The notes: generated by a model from the sequence alone, not told the origin. A stretch of DNA of 64,000 nucleotides from Piezodorus guildinii (GCA_023052935.1 CM041293.1:178918789-178982788); one strand, 5' to 3'; counted from the first letter of the stretch, positions 21,076-31,880 are shown. Numbers and translations: made by a program.

Positions 21076-21489
21076 CCAGATTGCGTAGTGTTTGCACTAA
21101 ATAATAGAAAAAAATGCCGCTGGAGTTTACGGTGAACAGCATATTACTAGCTCTATCTAACTATAAAAGGAACCTATGTTTTGTTGTTTCGGTTATAAGG
21201 GCAAAAGACAGCGAATGGTTGTGTCTAAACATCTTCACAAGAGGATAAACTTAGATCCGATTAAACAAAAAAAAAAAAAATAAATAAAAATATACTATAT
21301 ACAAGGTAGCAAAGTTAAATTAATATCCATGGTGCCGATGTATTTCCAGTTTTCCTAAAGGAAAATACGAAATCAATAAAAAGAAAAATAAATAATAGGA
21401 ACAAAATAACAATCATGTTTAACAACGATAATATGAAACATAGATCAGAAGTACGTAAGAAAATTTGAATAGAAAAGTTGAATGTATTA
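21076..21489. other. No recognised feature
   Basis: AT-rich DNA. Part of it may be decayed LINE upstream of the tail at 20790-21075, but no motif supports that. Confidence 0.4.
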
Positions 21490-21790
21490 AATTAGAAACC
21501 TTTGTTATAATACACATATTATAACAAAAGTAATAGTACCATTTTAATTATGTGCCGACGTTTCGGCCTACTATTACTTTCACCATATTATTATTATATA
21601 CCTAACATATTTTTAGGTCTATAATTACATAGGTTGTTATTTTGTTTCTTTTAGCCCTGATGAAGGCCCATAATATAGCCCAAAACGTCGGCACATAATT
21701 AAAATAGCACTATGTTTTAATATGTGTTTCTCTCTAATGAACGCAGCCCCAACCATCTTCCTTATCTAATTTCTCAACGGTCAACTAAAC
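21490..21790. mobile_element. Short Penelope-type fold-back element
   Basis: About 300 bases with inverted ends. ATTATGTGCCGACGTTTCGGCC at 21546-21570 is mirrored by AAAACGTCGGCACATAATT at 21682-21700. CCCTGATGAAGGCC (21656-21669) is followed by GCCCAAAACGTC. It is the same family as 7570-8235 but with a much shorter middle, and it encodes nothing. Confidence 0.55.
21655..21696 (+). ncRNA. Hammerhead-like motif, core mutated
   Basis: Plus strand: GCC, CTGATGA, a GGCC/GCC stem, then CAAAAC in place of CGAAAC, GTC and GGC. The G at the G12 position of the catalytic core appears replaced by A, which should abolish self-cleavage. Confidence 0.45.
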
Positions 21791-22559
21791 TCTATCATTT
21801 TGTTATTTTTATACTTATATATTTATGCTTACAATACAATCATGTTTTCTTTGTATGGGAAAATTAATTTTTTCTTTATCTGTGATTTACTTTAAATAAG
21901 AAACAAACAGAACCAATTTTGATTTATGTTTTTCATGTTAAATAGAATAGATGTTAAAAAATAAACATAATTTCTTGTTTATTGCTCTTAAGATAAGCTA
22001 AAACTCTATAATCGGTCGGACAGACTTTTTAATGAAAAATTACACGTCATTCAAATTGCACCAGTGCGAAGAAGGAAAGGGTCAACTAGAAAATTAATAA
22101 AATATAGGCCTTTGTGTTGTATCCTACAAAGGTATTATCACATGTTTATTTTTTAATTTTCAATTACAAATCCCCTTGAGTCTTTTTAAAGAGATCCCTC
22201 AAGGATTTCCAGTGAATCCAATATTGGTGGAGTTCTATGAAGGGAAGAAGTTTCTACAGATCCCTATTCGGAGTAACTCCTGGAAGCTGAGCGTTAGTTG
22301 AGAGTGGAAAACCGCGGATACAGCGGAAACCCTTTTGCTAAGCAGCATACCATGGATTATACATCAGGGTTAACTTTAGAAGTAATTTAGTTTACAGTAA
22401 TTCACACCACACTCTCCTCAGAGGCGATTTTGGGGAAGCATTCACTAAATATCACTTAAAGAACTTTCCTTGTCGCATTGGTAATGACATGAATATGAAA
22501 ATTCTTACTTTCACATACACACACTCATATATTAATATGTTTTTGACTATTGATCATTT
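21791..22559. other. No recognised feature
   Basis: AT-rich. The 22180-22450 part is less AT-rich and could be an unknown repeat. No frame or motif was recognised. Confidence 0.5.
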
Positions 22560-22714
22560 TACTTTCACTTACCTATATATGAAATATAATTGCGAAAATG
22601 AAAGTACTATCTATGAAACTGAAATTAGGACAATTATACGTCCGAGAAGTTTTTCATCTTTTTAAATTATCTTTTTAAATCTTTTTCATATAAATCAGCT
22701 GACCGGAAGACCTA

Positions 22715-23399
22715 CGAAGCATGTTTTTTAAGTAAGTACCGTTTCGGAGTTATGAAAATACGTGCAAAGATATCGCAATAATTTTGTTTTTACATGAAAG
22801 CCTGTACCTTAATCTACTTTTCTACATAATTTCGATAAATTTTGAGACCTTTTTCATAACGCGACACCAATTTTTGAATATCCTCCTCAAAAAATTCTGC
22901 CGCCTGACTTGTTAACCACTGAATCACAAATGTTTTTACTTCGTTATCGTCTTGAAGACGCCGACCGCTCAGGTGTTTCTTCAAGTGCAGGAACAACTGG
23001 AAGTCGCTGGGCGCCAAATCTTTTCTGTTCCAAAAAACTGTGCACATGATTTTCCGGGCAGAAATTGTTTGCTTAAACTTCACTCTTTTGGGTGATGATG
23101 AATGTCGCCATTTCATGGATTGTAGTTTTGATTCTGGTGTGACGTGGCCACCCATGTTTCGTCACCAGTAACAATTTGGTCTGAAAAATCTCCACCTTCA
23201 TTGTGGAAAAGCGGCAGAATTTGTTGAGGAGGGTATTCGAAAACTGGTGCCGCGTTATGACAAGTGCCTCAAAATTCATGGAAATTATGTAGAAAAGTAG
23301 ATAAAGGTACAGGCTTTCATGTAAAAATAAAATTATTGCGATATCTTTCCACGTCTTTTTTAAATTCCAAAACGGTACTTACTTAAATAACATGCCTCG
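22715..23399. mobile_element. mariner derivative with two 3' halves in inverted orientation
   Basis: 685 bases. The ends are CGAAGCATGTT.. and the complement of CGAGGCATGTT.., followed on both sides by TAAGTAAGTACCGTTT. TA dinucleotides flank it at 22713-22714 and 23400-23401. Removing it restores the HER sequence. The left part encodes the transposase C-terminus on the minus strand. The right part encodes the same C-terminus (EGIRKLVPRYDKCLKIHGNYVEK) on the plus strand at about 23210-23298. Both ends are therefore 3' ends of mariner, and no intact gene remains. Confidence 0.9.
22817..23155 (-). pseudogene. mariner transposase fragment, internally deleted
   Basis: The minus strand reads MGGHVTPESKLQSMKWRHSS, KRVKFKQTISARKIMCTVFW and NRKDLAPSDFQLFLHLKKHL, ending in YEKGLKIYRNYVEK. 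These are the catalytic-core and C-terminal blocks of a second mariner subfamily. The segment between FWNRKD and APSDFQLF, which should contain the second catalytic Asp (HDNARPH block), is deleted. The N-terminal DNA-binding domain is absent. Confidence 0.85.
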
Positions 23400-24009
23400 T
23401 ACTTTATACCATGCATTTTGCACCTTTTTGCGATTTTCTCAAAAACGGCTCTAACTATTTTGATTAAACTCTATACATCAGTGTAAAATTTGATGGGATT
23501 TAATATGATGTAGTTTTTATTCTGATTGAAATAGTCTGACAGGGCTTAAATGCCAATATTTTAACTTCCTCTAAAGTTTTGTTTATTCTATAAAAATAAC
23601 CATATAATCATTTATCAATTATTACCATTGATAAAAAAACAGGTAAATATATAAGTTGAACTAACTCGATATCCAACTAAAGGATAAAACTGAAAAAATA
23701 TTTTTTTAATGAAATTGTTTCACCGCTTGGTCACTGAATAGCCGGACGCTCCAAGTATTTTTAACACGGAGTGATGAAAAAACTTACTGAATTTCGTAAA
23801 TAATATTATGACATATTATTTAATAAAACGCATCTTTCTATAAAAATCAAATGTAAATAATTCATTAACAATTTATTTTTGTTTCTAAATTTGTTTGAAA
23901 ATTCTTAAATTGATATAAATAACAGAGGCAAGTGAAAGTTGTGTGTTGCGCGCACCAGATTTATACTTCTAGTTACCTTAATATAAAATATATAGTTAGA
24001 GGGAATGAA

Positions 24010-24480
24010 GTATTCGGGCAGTTATGCCGGTCGGACTACTCAACAGAAAATCTGAACTTACAGTTGACAACAAATTATTAATCTACGAGAACATACTAAA
24101 GTCTATCTGGACCTACGGACTTGAACTGTGGAGGACAGCTAAACGTTCTAACATAAAACGCATTCAATCCTTTCAATCCAAAGTTCTCCGTACAATAGTA
24201 AATGCTCCTTATTATGTCTCCAACTATACCTTGCACCACGACCTTAATGTTCCATTAATTCCATCCAAATCTTCCAAATTCCACCAGAACCTCATTCATC
24301 ATTCTAATCCTCTAGCTCAATCCATATCCACCCCCACTCATCCATACAACCCACCAAGAAAGTTGAAGCGGCAGTCCCGCGACCTTTCGTAAATATGTAT
24401 ATATTGGAGTTCTAGCACTGGCTGGATTCTCCACTCAATGTGATGTATGTATGACGTGTATATGTATATATATATATATA

Positions 24481-24518
<38 letters not shown>

Positions 24519-24630
24519 AATTTTATGCTGTGTAAATATTGTATGAATGTAATCTTTCACCACTACTATTGATGTCCGAATTGGGACAGATTGTAAGTTT
24601 ACTCAATAAAAATCGCTGTTGATTGAATTT
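24010..24630 (+). pseudogene. LINE reverse transcriptase 3' fragment, second Jockey-like subfamily
   Basis: An open run of 122 codons reads RKSELTVDNKLLIYENILKS, IWTYGLELWRTAKRSNIKRI, QSFQSKVLRTIVNAPYYVSN, LHHDLNVPLIPS, then NPPRKLKRQSRDLS and a stop. A 3' UTR with a TA tract follows, ending near TTTACTCAATAAAAATCG. The IWTYG..LW and LKR..RDL motifs are the end of a Jockey-type ORF2. It differs from the 29.3-kb family in LHHDLNVP against LHKDLNIP. It is 5'-truncated. A relative is at 58972-59575. Confidence 0.82.
24466..24516. repeat. (TA)n microsatellite, interrupted
   Basis: A TA tract with one AATTATA interruption, inside the 3' UTR of the LINE at 24010-24630. Confidence 0.95.
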
Positions 24631-25137
24631 AGGTTTTGTCAAAACGAATTAATATTTACGATTAAACTATAAAATATAAGATAAATACTACGTAAAAACG
24701 AATCAAATAATAAGATTGAGGATTGATACACGGGCCATCAACTGTCGATAGATTACCATACAGATAAAATCTGGTGATTCAAGCTCATCACACAAACTAC
24801 GCCATTATATTTATGCCTATTTCAATGTTATAAATGATAGGTATTGTAGAAATATACAAGATATTAAAGAAGATGAATGAAGAGAAAGGAATTCCAATAT
24901 CTTCAGGAGTTAGAGGACAGTGGGTATTCTCAGTCGGTAAGTCCCATTCCTAATCTATCATTGGATATTTCATTTAAAAACGGTTAAAGCTTTAATATAT
25001 ATATTTTTTTTATTTCATAATTTTTTCAATTAAATTCATTATTTTTCAGTCAATTTCATAATTTCTTGTACCCATTTTATACAGTTAATATAATTAGGTT
25101 TTGCTATCAAGGACTTAACATTTTTATTAAATCTTGT
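24631..25137. other. No recognised gene; edge of an inverted minisatellite
   Basis: AT-rich DNA. At 25012-25070 it holds TCATAATTTTTTCAATTAAATTC-like units, which are the complement of units found at 25836-25930 on the far side of the SINE cluster. Confidence 0.5.
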
Positions 25138-26240
25138 AGTTTATCCATTTAACGTCACTTTGTTACATTGCTTAATCCGACGGTCCACCGGGAGTCTTAA
25201 GTTTTGCCTATCCAGGTTTACTTAAGATAGGAATCATTTACAAGTTCCACTTTTTAAATCTATTAAGAGTCACCTGTGGTGCAGTGGCTAGCATAACATC
25301 CTTCTTTCCACTAGATCAGACCTGGTAGATGGCCACTGGATACTTTTTTTTATGTTTTCAACTAAATTCATAATTTTTTACATCTCCTTTAAAGGACGAA
25401 ATAACCAAGGATTTTTACTCCTTTAAAGCAAATATAGGGCCATCTACTGGTTTTAAACTTGCGACCTTAAGCATAGAAGGCTGCTTTGCTAGTCATTACT
25501 ACACAGGTGACCCTCGATGCATTCAGCAAGGTGTTTGAATCTGCCAGGTTTGAATCCGTGACCTTGGGCATATTAATCCTTAACACCTCCTTGAATGCGC
25601 CAAGGGGCACCTGCGGAGTGGTGGCATGCATAACAGCCTCTTTTAAAGGACGCAATAACCAAGGATTTTTCTCCGTAAAAACAAATATAGGGCCAGCCGC
25701 TGGTTTTGAACTTGCAAACATGAGCATAAAAGGCTGTTATGCTAGCCACTACTCAACATGTGACCCTCGATCCATTCAACAAGGTGTTTGAATCTCCCAG
25801 GGGTCACCTGTAGAGTTGTGGCTAGCATAACAGTTATGAAAAAATTAAAAATTGTGACTGAAAAAATTATGAATTTGATTAGAAAAAATGATGAATTCGA
25901 CTGAAAAAATTATGAATTTGACTGAAAAAGCTATACTATTCACCTTGTAAAAGGTATTTTAATAATAGATTAAAAACACACATCTAGAAGTAATAAATAA
26001 TACAAAATAAATAAAGGTGGGAAACTAAATTTTACCTATCCCAGGTTTAATTAGGATATGGATCATTGACGGGTACCTGACATCGCACAGGCTAGGAACA
26101 CGTATTTACGCCTCCTTCGAAGGACGGCATAACAAAGGACTTTTTACTCCCATTAAAAATTCCAAGGACATCTGGCAGGTTCGAGCCTTGGGAATAGAAG
26201 ACTGTTTTGCTAGCCACAACACCACAGGTGACCCCTGGTT
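25138..26240. mobile_element. Cluster of about seven tRNA-headed SINE pieces
   Basis: Pieces of the 19.4-kb SINE family in alternating orientation: 25138-25255 minus (tail and body), 25269-25345 plus (head), 25382-25523 minus (head), 25605-25645 plus (head), 25647-25765 minus (head), 25799-25838 plus (head), 25990-26238 minus (nearly full length). The head motifs GTCACCTGTGGTGCAGTGGC and TAGCATAACA recur, as does the complementary AGGTGACCC. Two short open frames that overlap here (25467-25791) are shadows of the head. Only 25990-26238 looks complete. Confidence 0.82.
25836..25930 (+). repeat. Short minisatellite, about 22-bp unit
   Basis: Four imperfect copies of a unit like GACTGAAAAAATTATGAATTT. 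The complementary unit occurs at 25012-25070 and around 25355-25375, so the cluster is flanked and punctuated by inverted copies. Confidence 0.75.
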
Positions 26241-26299
26241 GAAATTAGAATGATATTTACATCTGACAAGACGGAGTAAAAGCTGATACCCCTTTTCTT

Positions 26300-26880
26300 T
26301 CGTTCCACACTCGACTGTTTGTATAAAAGTTGATTATTTTTTTAATTTTTCAGTTTCCAAAGGTATATTTACATCCTTGTTACTTTTCTTATGTCCGAAA
26401 ACCAGAAGTTACATTAAAGAAGCTTGATTTTTCTTCTTTAATTGATTATCAAATTCGTCCAATTTTTTTCCAAGTTTAATTTTGTAAATCCTATTAAGAT
26501 TTTACGGTTAATTTGTTAGACTGGAAATCGATAATAAAACCTACGTTACATTAAAGCCTATCAAATTTTACTTTGATACAGCGAGTTTAATTTAAATCTA
26601 TAAGTTTGAATAAATCGAAAAAAGGTGCAAAATGTATATCAGTTAGGTATTCCTGTTTGCCAAGTTCGTTAAAATGTAGCTGTAACATTTTGGTTATATA
26701 GTTTTCTTGAAATTTCGGTTTCGTACGACTTTCGTTTTTGTCCCCGAGTTATCACACACAGGCATTTTTGCGGAAGTTAGTTATTTGAACTCTGTAAACT
26801 CTAAAACGTTTATTTACGTTAAAAATGTAATTAAGAAATTTTCAAGATCCCAATAATTTCCCTTACTCTTATCCACAGAA
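26300..26880 (+). mobile_element. Diverged HER copy
   Basis: The order of the HER blocks is kept: TTACTTTTCTTATGTCCGAAAA, ACCTACGTTACATTAAAGCC, GCGAGTTTAATT, AAAAAAGGTGCAAAATG, a short CACACA tract, TTTTTGCGG, GTTTATTTACGTT, and TTTCCCTTACT at the 3' end. The copy is older than most, with many substitutions, and has lost its first 250 bases. Confidence 0.7.
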
Positions 26881-27536
26881 TAAAGGATAAATGTTGGCAA
26901 AAGTTGAATATTAATATTTCATTGTAAGCAAAGAAAATATAAGTTAATAATAAATAATATTAATATTTTTTTTTTAATTTATTATAATGATATTTACAGT
27001 AAGTAAATGTAACCAATTATGTAACTCAGTAAGTAAATGTGATCGATTATCATATGGGCATGATTTAGGTGTGTGAAGAAAGTAGCACTTTAGTCTTTAT
27101 TTAAATCAGCAGTTCTCGAGACCATTCCTTAAATCAATATTATTTAAAAAGCATTTTTCACTTCTCTATTATTCTTACATGAAAGCATTCTTTAACATTT
27201 ATATTTTGTGATAACTAAAAAAAAAAAAAATATTTAAAAAAAAACTAACCAAATACTACAAACTAATACTAAAATAACTTCCTTTTTTTTTTTTACATCA
27301 TAAAAAATAATCAACTACCTCGTATTTGATGTATACTAAGCGTTATATTTCAGATTTTTCCTACTGTTCTAAATGTAACATAGGCTACTATAACCATTAA
27401 CCCCTAGTGTAACTTTCACGTACTGTCACATGTAATTGGTGTAATTACCACAACATGTATAAAGTTGAAGGCATATGGTCATTTGTAAAAATAAAAATCT
27501 AAATTTATTTGATAGATAGATATGTTCAAATAAAAA
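26881..27536. other. No recognised feature
   Basis: Very AT-rich, with several A- and T-runs. No frame or repeat family was recognised. Confidence 0.55.
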
Positions 27537-28381
27537 TCTGGTGCGGGCAACACACGACTTTCACTTACCTCCATTTTTAAAATCAATGAAAGCATTTATA
27601 CATAATACAGTTAGAGATAAATATACGTGAAACAATTAAATAATTAAATTGAATTTCTATAGAAACATGTGTTTTATTAAAAAATGTATTATATAATTAT
27701 CTAAAATAATCAGTTAGTTTTATCTTCTTTTCATCACTCTCTATTAACTTTTAAAAGCTTGTGTATGAGATAATATTTTTTTCTAAAATCTTTAGCTTTC
27801 CAACGGTATATCATACATGTGTATTACTGCTCTTATATTCGAAAACAAAAAAATGCACTAAAATTTTTTTTTCAGTTTTCTCCTTTAGTTATTTTTTAAA
27901 TTACTAACATAACTAACATATTTACCTGTTTTTTTTTATCAGTGGTAACAAGATAATATAGTTATTTTTATAGAATCACCAAAATTAAAGGTGATTTAGA
28001 AAAAGAAAATTTAAAATATCGGCATTTAAGCTCTGTCAGACCGTTTTAATCCGAATGAAACCTAAATGATATTAAAGTCGATTAAATTTTACATCGATAT
28101 AGCGAGTTTAATCAAGTGGCTCTTCTGGTAGGCTCATTTAGATGAAAAAGGTTTTGTAACGTCTCGGGCGTATATTTGTCTTAAATATGAAATTTCAGTT
28201 TCATAGGACTTACCGTTTCCGCCCGGGAGTTACAACACACACACACACACACAGACCTTTTTGCGGGACTTGGTTATTTGGAGTCAGGGGACAATAAAAT
28301 GTGTATTTCCGTTGAAAACTGGAATTAGAAAATTTTCACGATCGCAATACTTTCCCTTACTATATATAGTAAGTGAAAGTA
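27537..28381 (+). mobile_element. HER copy, full length
   Basis: A reference copy of about 845 bases. Start: TCTGGTGCGGGCAACACACG. Left subterminal motif: ACTTTCACTTACC at 27558-27570. Then come TTTAGCTTTCCAACGGTATA, CATCGATATAGCGAGTTTAA, (CA)n at 28233-28252, TTTTTGCGGGACTTGG and ATTTTCACGATCGCAATAC. The terminal hairpin is at 28350-28379. A short deletion around 28115 removes the AAATCGTT..GGTGCAAAATG segment. Confidence 0.92.
28350..28379 (+). other. HER 3' terminal hairpin
   Basis: CTTTC-C-CTTACTATATATAGTAAG-T-GAAAG: thirty bases pair with a single mismatch, and the right arm GTAAGTGAAAG is the inverse of the left subterminal motif CTTTCACTTAC. Other copies keep both arms with a longer AT loop (for example 3050-3074 and 43955-43990). 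This suggests selection on the structure while the family was active. Confidence 0.8.
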
Positions 28382-29265
28382 AAATTATAAAAGAAAAATC
28401 TTAATCTATTTCATATATAGATGTGTTAAAATAAAAATACGAGTATAAAATTATAAAAAAAATTAGCGAAAATAAAGAAAACCCTGATTAAACTGTTTTC
28501 ACCGAACATTTCAGTTTGACAAAAGTAAACTTAGGTAATAGTCCTTGATGGTAGCCTAAGAAAAAAATAATCATTTTTTGGTTATTAAGATAATAAAAAT
28601 TATTTCTATGATTGTTAATAAATTGACGTAGAAAGGCATGTTTAGAGGAGCTCAAAAATAAAAAATAAAATAAAATAAAAAAAAGTTAAATAGAAAAGTA
28701 TCTTCCCATGTATTTGAAGATAAAATATAAGTTTCTAAAAGAGTTTTGAATACGAGATTTGGATAGAAAGGAATGAATTGGAAAGGGAATGATATTGGGC
28801 TTGGTATTGGCAGAAGAGAATTTAGAGGCGGAATAAAGAAGACCCAGGGGGTTATTTATTTTAATATGGACCGTATTTCAAATTCACAACCCTCTCGTTG
28901 TAGCAGCCGCAGGTCGGCCGAGTTATTGTGAAGAAGATACAAGCTTTGGATTGAACCCTAGGCATAATACAGGATGGAATAAAGTATCATATTAATGATT
29001 TTCTATCATTGGTTTATTAATTTTGATATAAAACCTTTGTAATCGACTAAAAAAATATATATATTACCCTCTCTCCCTTCCCAAAATAATTAAGGGCTTA
29101 CGATTAAAGATCCAAATAACAAATAAAAAAAAAAATCCTTTTGCCAGCGGCTTTTCTCCGAAGCTATTGGATCAATTTTTTTTTTGAATTCGGCACATAA
29201 ATACTAGGGCATTTCAAGATGATCCTAACACCAATACGTCAATATCAGCCAAAAGCGGCCAATTA
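28382..29265. other. No recognised feature
   Basis: AT-rich DNA, with a less AT-rich part at 28740-28990 containing GTAGCAGCCGCAGGTCGGCC. It may be a decayed LINE, but no domain could be read convincingly on either strand. Confidence 0.4.
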
Positions 29266-29269
29266 AAAA

Positions 29270-30412
29270 TGATTTACAATTGAACATATATTTCCTATTA
29301 ATACGTTCCTACCTTACTGGCAGAACCTTTATGGTAAACCACAACTTTTCCTACACATCCACATTTTCCCTATCTGCTGGAGTGCCTCGAGGTAGTATCT
29401 TAGGTCCTATCCTCTACTCCCTTTATACAGCTGACATTCCACTCCATCCTTGCACTGCCCTCAATACTTATGCTGATGACTGAAGTGTGTCTTATCCGTC
29501 CATAATGATCCAACTACTGCATCCCAAACCCTTCAGTCCCACATCAAAGCCATTGAAGAATGGTGTCAAAATTGGAAGATTAAAATAAATCCCAACAAAT
29601 CCCACCAAATCATCTTTACCCTTCGTAAACCAATGACTTCCTGCCCCCCCAGTATCCTTTTCCATCTTGACAAGCGCCTTACTTGAAATCCTCACACAAG
29701 ACTGAAACGACAAGAAACTGCTCGAAGATATCGATTACTACAACACTTACTAGACAAACGTTCAAAACTTCCAGTACATTACAAAAGGCTCATCTACATC
29801 ACAATAATCAGACCTATTTGGACATATGGAATCGAGCTTTGGGGCTCTACGAAACCATCTAATTCCTCCCGCATCCAGTCCTTACAATCCAAAATCCTGA
29901 ATGCTCCTTATTTTGTCACAAATCAACTCCTCCATAATGACCTAAACATCCCATTTGTTGCAGACATACCCCGTGATAGATACTCCTCTTTCCATTCTAA
30001 ACTCCCTGCCCATATGTTGTATTTATACTAATAATAAATACATATAAACCCAGATATTAGGCTTTTATTGACTATAAACCACAACAGTAGTAAACATTTA
30101 AAACATTTTCAGAACAAACTAAACATATGTTAAATTAAACAAGTGAAATTATAACCATTCATTTTCATCACACCATACAAACCACTAGTCCGTAATTTAT
30201 CTTCCTCAGATATCCCTGATAACCCTCCAAGGCGACTGAAAAGAAGGTGGCCTCGAGACCTACTGTATTAAAATAGTTAGTGAAGTGCTACCACTGGGTG
30301 GTTCTTTCTTAAGACATTTTCATGACTTTTTATATTCATTCTACATATTTACTTATTGTATTCCTTAGTACAGTTGTCAATTACTATAAATAAATAAAAA
30401 AAAAACAATTGA
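29270..30412 (+). pseudogene. Jockey-like LINE with reverse transcriptase YADD box, 5'-truncated
   Basis: Plus strand: RSYLTGRTFMVNHN, then AGVPRGSILGPILYSLYTAD, then ALNTYADD at the end of the open stretch (29280-29483). These are palm blocks of a Jockey-type reverse transcriptase, with the catalytic YADD. After a stop come, in shifting frames, the INPNKSHQ-like segment, ETARRYRLLQHLLDKRSKLP, IRPIWTYGIELWGSTKPSN, NAPYFVTNQLLHNDLNIPFV, and, after a 170-base insert, IPDNPPRRLKRRWPRDLL. The 3' UTR ends in TAAATAAATA and an A-run. This is the longest copy of the main LINE family in the window. Several stops and frameshifts make it inactive. Confidence 0.87.
30015..30183. mobile_element. Short insert within the LINE
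   Basis: About 170 AT-rich bases separate CCTGCCCATA from AAACCACTAGTCCG, which adjoin in other copies of the family. No inverted ends or clear duplication could be confirmed. Its class is unknown. Confidence 0.5.
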
Positions 30413-30894
30413 ACATTGTATTACTATTGAACAAACTCTTTTCTGGAAACCACACATTTCCCAAATTTCCCGAAGAACAAAAAGTACCCTCAAATTTGTC
30501 TATCAATCTTCCACTATCCACCCCTAAGCTACTTGTATCCTCAATTATTTTTCTCCACGAAACAAATCGTTGGTAACAGAAAAAAAAATGTTATAATAAT
30601 ATTCTATATCCTTGGTCCTATATTTTGAAAGAAGATAATATCCTTGGAATAGGATCCTGTAAGGACGAAGGAGAGAGGAGGCAGGCTAAGTAGGGATGAG
30701 CCTTTGTATATTCGATTAGCGTCCTCTCACGAAACCTCAATATTATCCTACGTCACAATCCCAGTCCACATTCCCCTCTCTTACCGAAATTATATCACCT
30801 CAAAGACGGTATATAAATAAATAAAAAAATATATATACATATATTTATAAGGTGTAGATTCTTTTAGGTGAAAGTCAAATTTTTATGAATAAAA
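30413..30894. other. No recognised feature
   Basis: AT-rich with a mixed-composition part at 30640-30790. The first 170 bases may be more LINE (TTTCTGGAAACCACACATTTC recalls the post-YADD region), but they lie after the poly(A), so they would be a separate piece. Confidence 0.4.
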
Positions 30895-30927
30895 TTGGAG
30901 GCTTCACCACTATTTTATTAAAAAAAT

Positions 30928-30967
30928 TTGCACTACGTTTCGGCTACAATGTCATCCTCAGGTGCAG
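30928..30967 (-). ncRNA. Hammerhead-like motif upstream of a tandem repeat
   Basis: Minus strand: TGCAC, CTGAGGA, a weak stem II, GAAAC, GTA, GTGCA. Stem I (TGCAC/GTGCA) is perfect over five pairs and the core is CUGANGA..GAAA with cleavage site GUA. Stem II is poorly supported. It marks the left end of a Penelope-like or related repeat. Confidence 0.45.
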
Positions 30968-31020
30968 TGGAACAATTTAGATTTAGTGTGAGTAGCTGCC
31001 TACCAGTCAAAGCCACATGG

Positions 31021-31139
31021 AACATGAACAAATGAAATAACTTAAAAGCTAAATTATAATAAAAATGTACAAACCAGAAAAATAAATGTATGTTAACATG
31101 AGAACAAAAAATTATATACAAAAAAAAATCAGATAAAAG

Positions 31140-31206
<67 letters not shown>

Positions 31207-31880
31207 AACACACAAACTTATGCATGTGTCTAAACAGTTTGTAAAAAAAAAGGAAATTACTATTCTTCTTTTAATTTAACATATATATAAAGGTGGACTT
31301 AAGACTAGAGTCTTGGAATAAAATGACTGAAAAACAGAAAAGAATTAAACTAATAACATGAACAAATAAAATAACTTAAAAGCTAAATTATAATAAAAAT
31401 GTACAAACTAGAAAAATAAATGTATGTTAACATGAGAACAAAAAATTATATACAAAAAAAAATCAGATAAAAGAAATATATATATATATATATATAATAT
31501 ATATATATATATACACACATATAAACACACAAACTTATGCATGTGTCTAAACAGTTTGTAAAAAAAAAGGAAATTACTATTCTTCTTTTAATTTAACATA
31601 TATATAAAGGTGGACTTAAGACTAGAGTCTTGGAATAAAATGACTGAAAAACAGAAAAGAATTAAACTAATAACATGAACAAATAAAATAACTTAAAAGC
31701 TAAATTATAATAAAAATGTACAAACTAGAAAAATAAATGTATGTTAACATGAGAATAAAAAATTATATACAAAAAAAAATTAGATAAAAGAAATATATTT
31801 ATACACATATAAACACACAAACTTATGCATATATCTATACAGTTTGTAAAAACGAAGGAAATTACTATTCTTCTTTTAGC
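31021..31880 (+). repeat. 317-334-bp tandem repeat, 2.6 units
   Basis: Units begin AACATGAACAAA at 31021, 31355 and 31672. Each has TTAACATGAGAACAAAAAATT, a TA tract, ATAAACACACAAACTTATGC and TTCTTCTTTTAATTTAAC. Unit length differs mainly through the TA tract (long in unit 1, shorter in unit 2, nearly absent in unit 3). The third unit is cut short at about 31880. Otherwise the units are nearly identical, so the duplication is recent. Confidence 0.92.

Larger units (their letters stand above)
22560..23960 (-). mobile_element. HER copy split by a mariner derivative
   Basis: Enters with ACTTTCACTTACC and proceeds to the ATCAGCTGACCGGAAGACC block, where the mariner derivative enters at TA. It resumes with CTTTATACCATGCATTTTGCACC and the usual middle blocks, and ends AAGTGAAAGTTGTGTGTTGCGCGCACCAGAT. 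The (CA)n segment is deleted near 22600. Confidence 0.87.

Noticed and set aside
25467..25791. Two overlapping open frames of 86 and 101 codons
   Set aside because: They are read through SINE heads in both directions. The repeated CHGR-like segments follow the SINE sequence, not a protein.
28740..28990. CR1-like LINE fragment on the minus strand
   Set aside because: A few residues looked suggestive, but no ordered set of motifs could be read, so no call was made.
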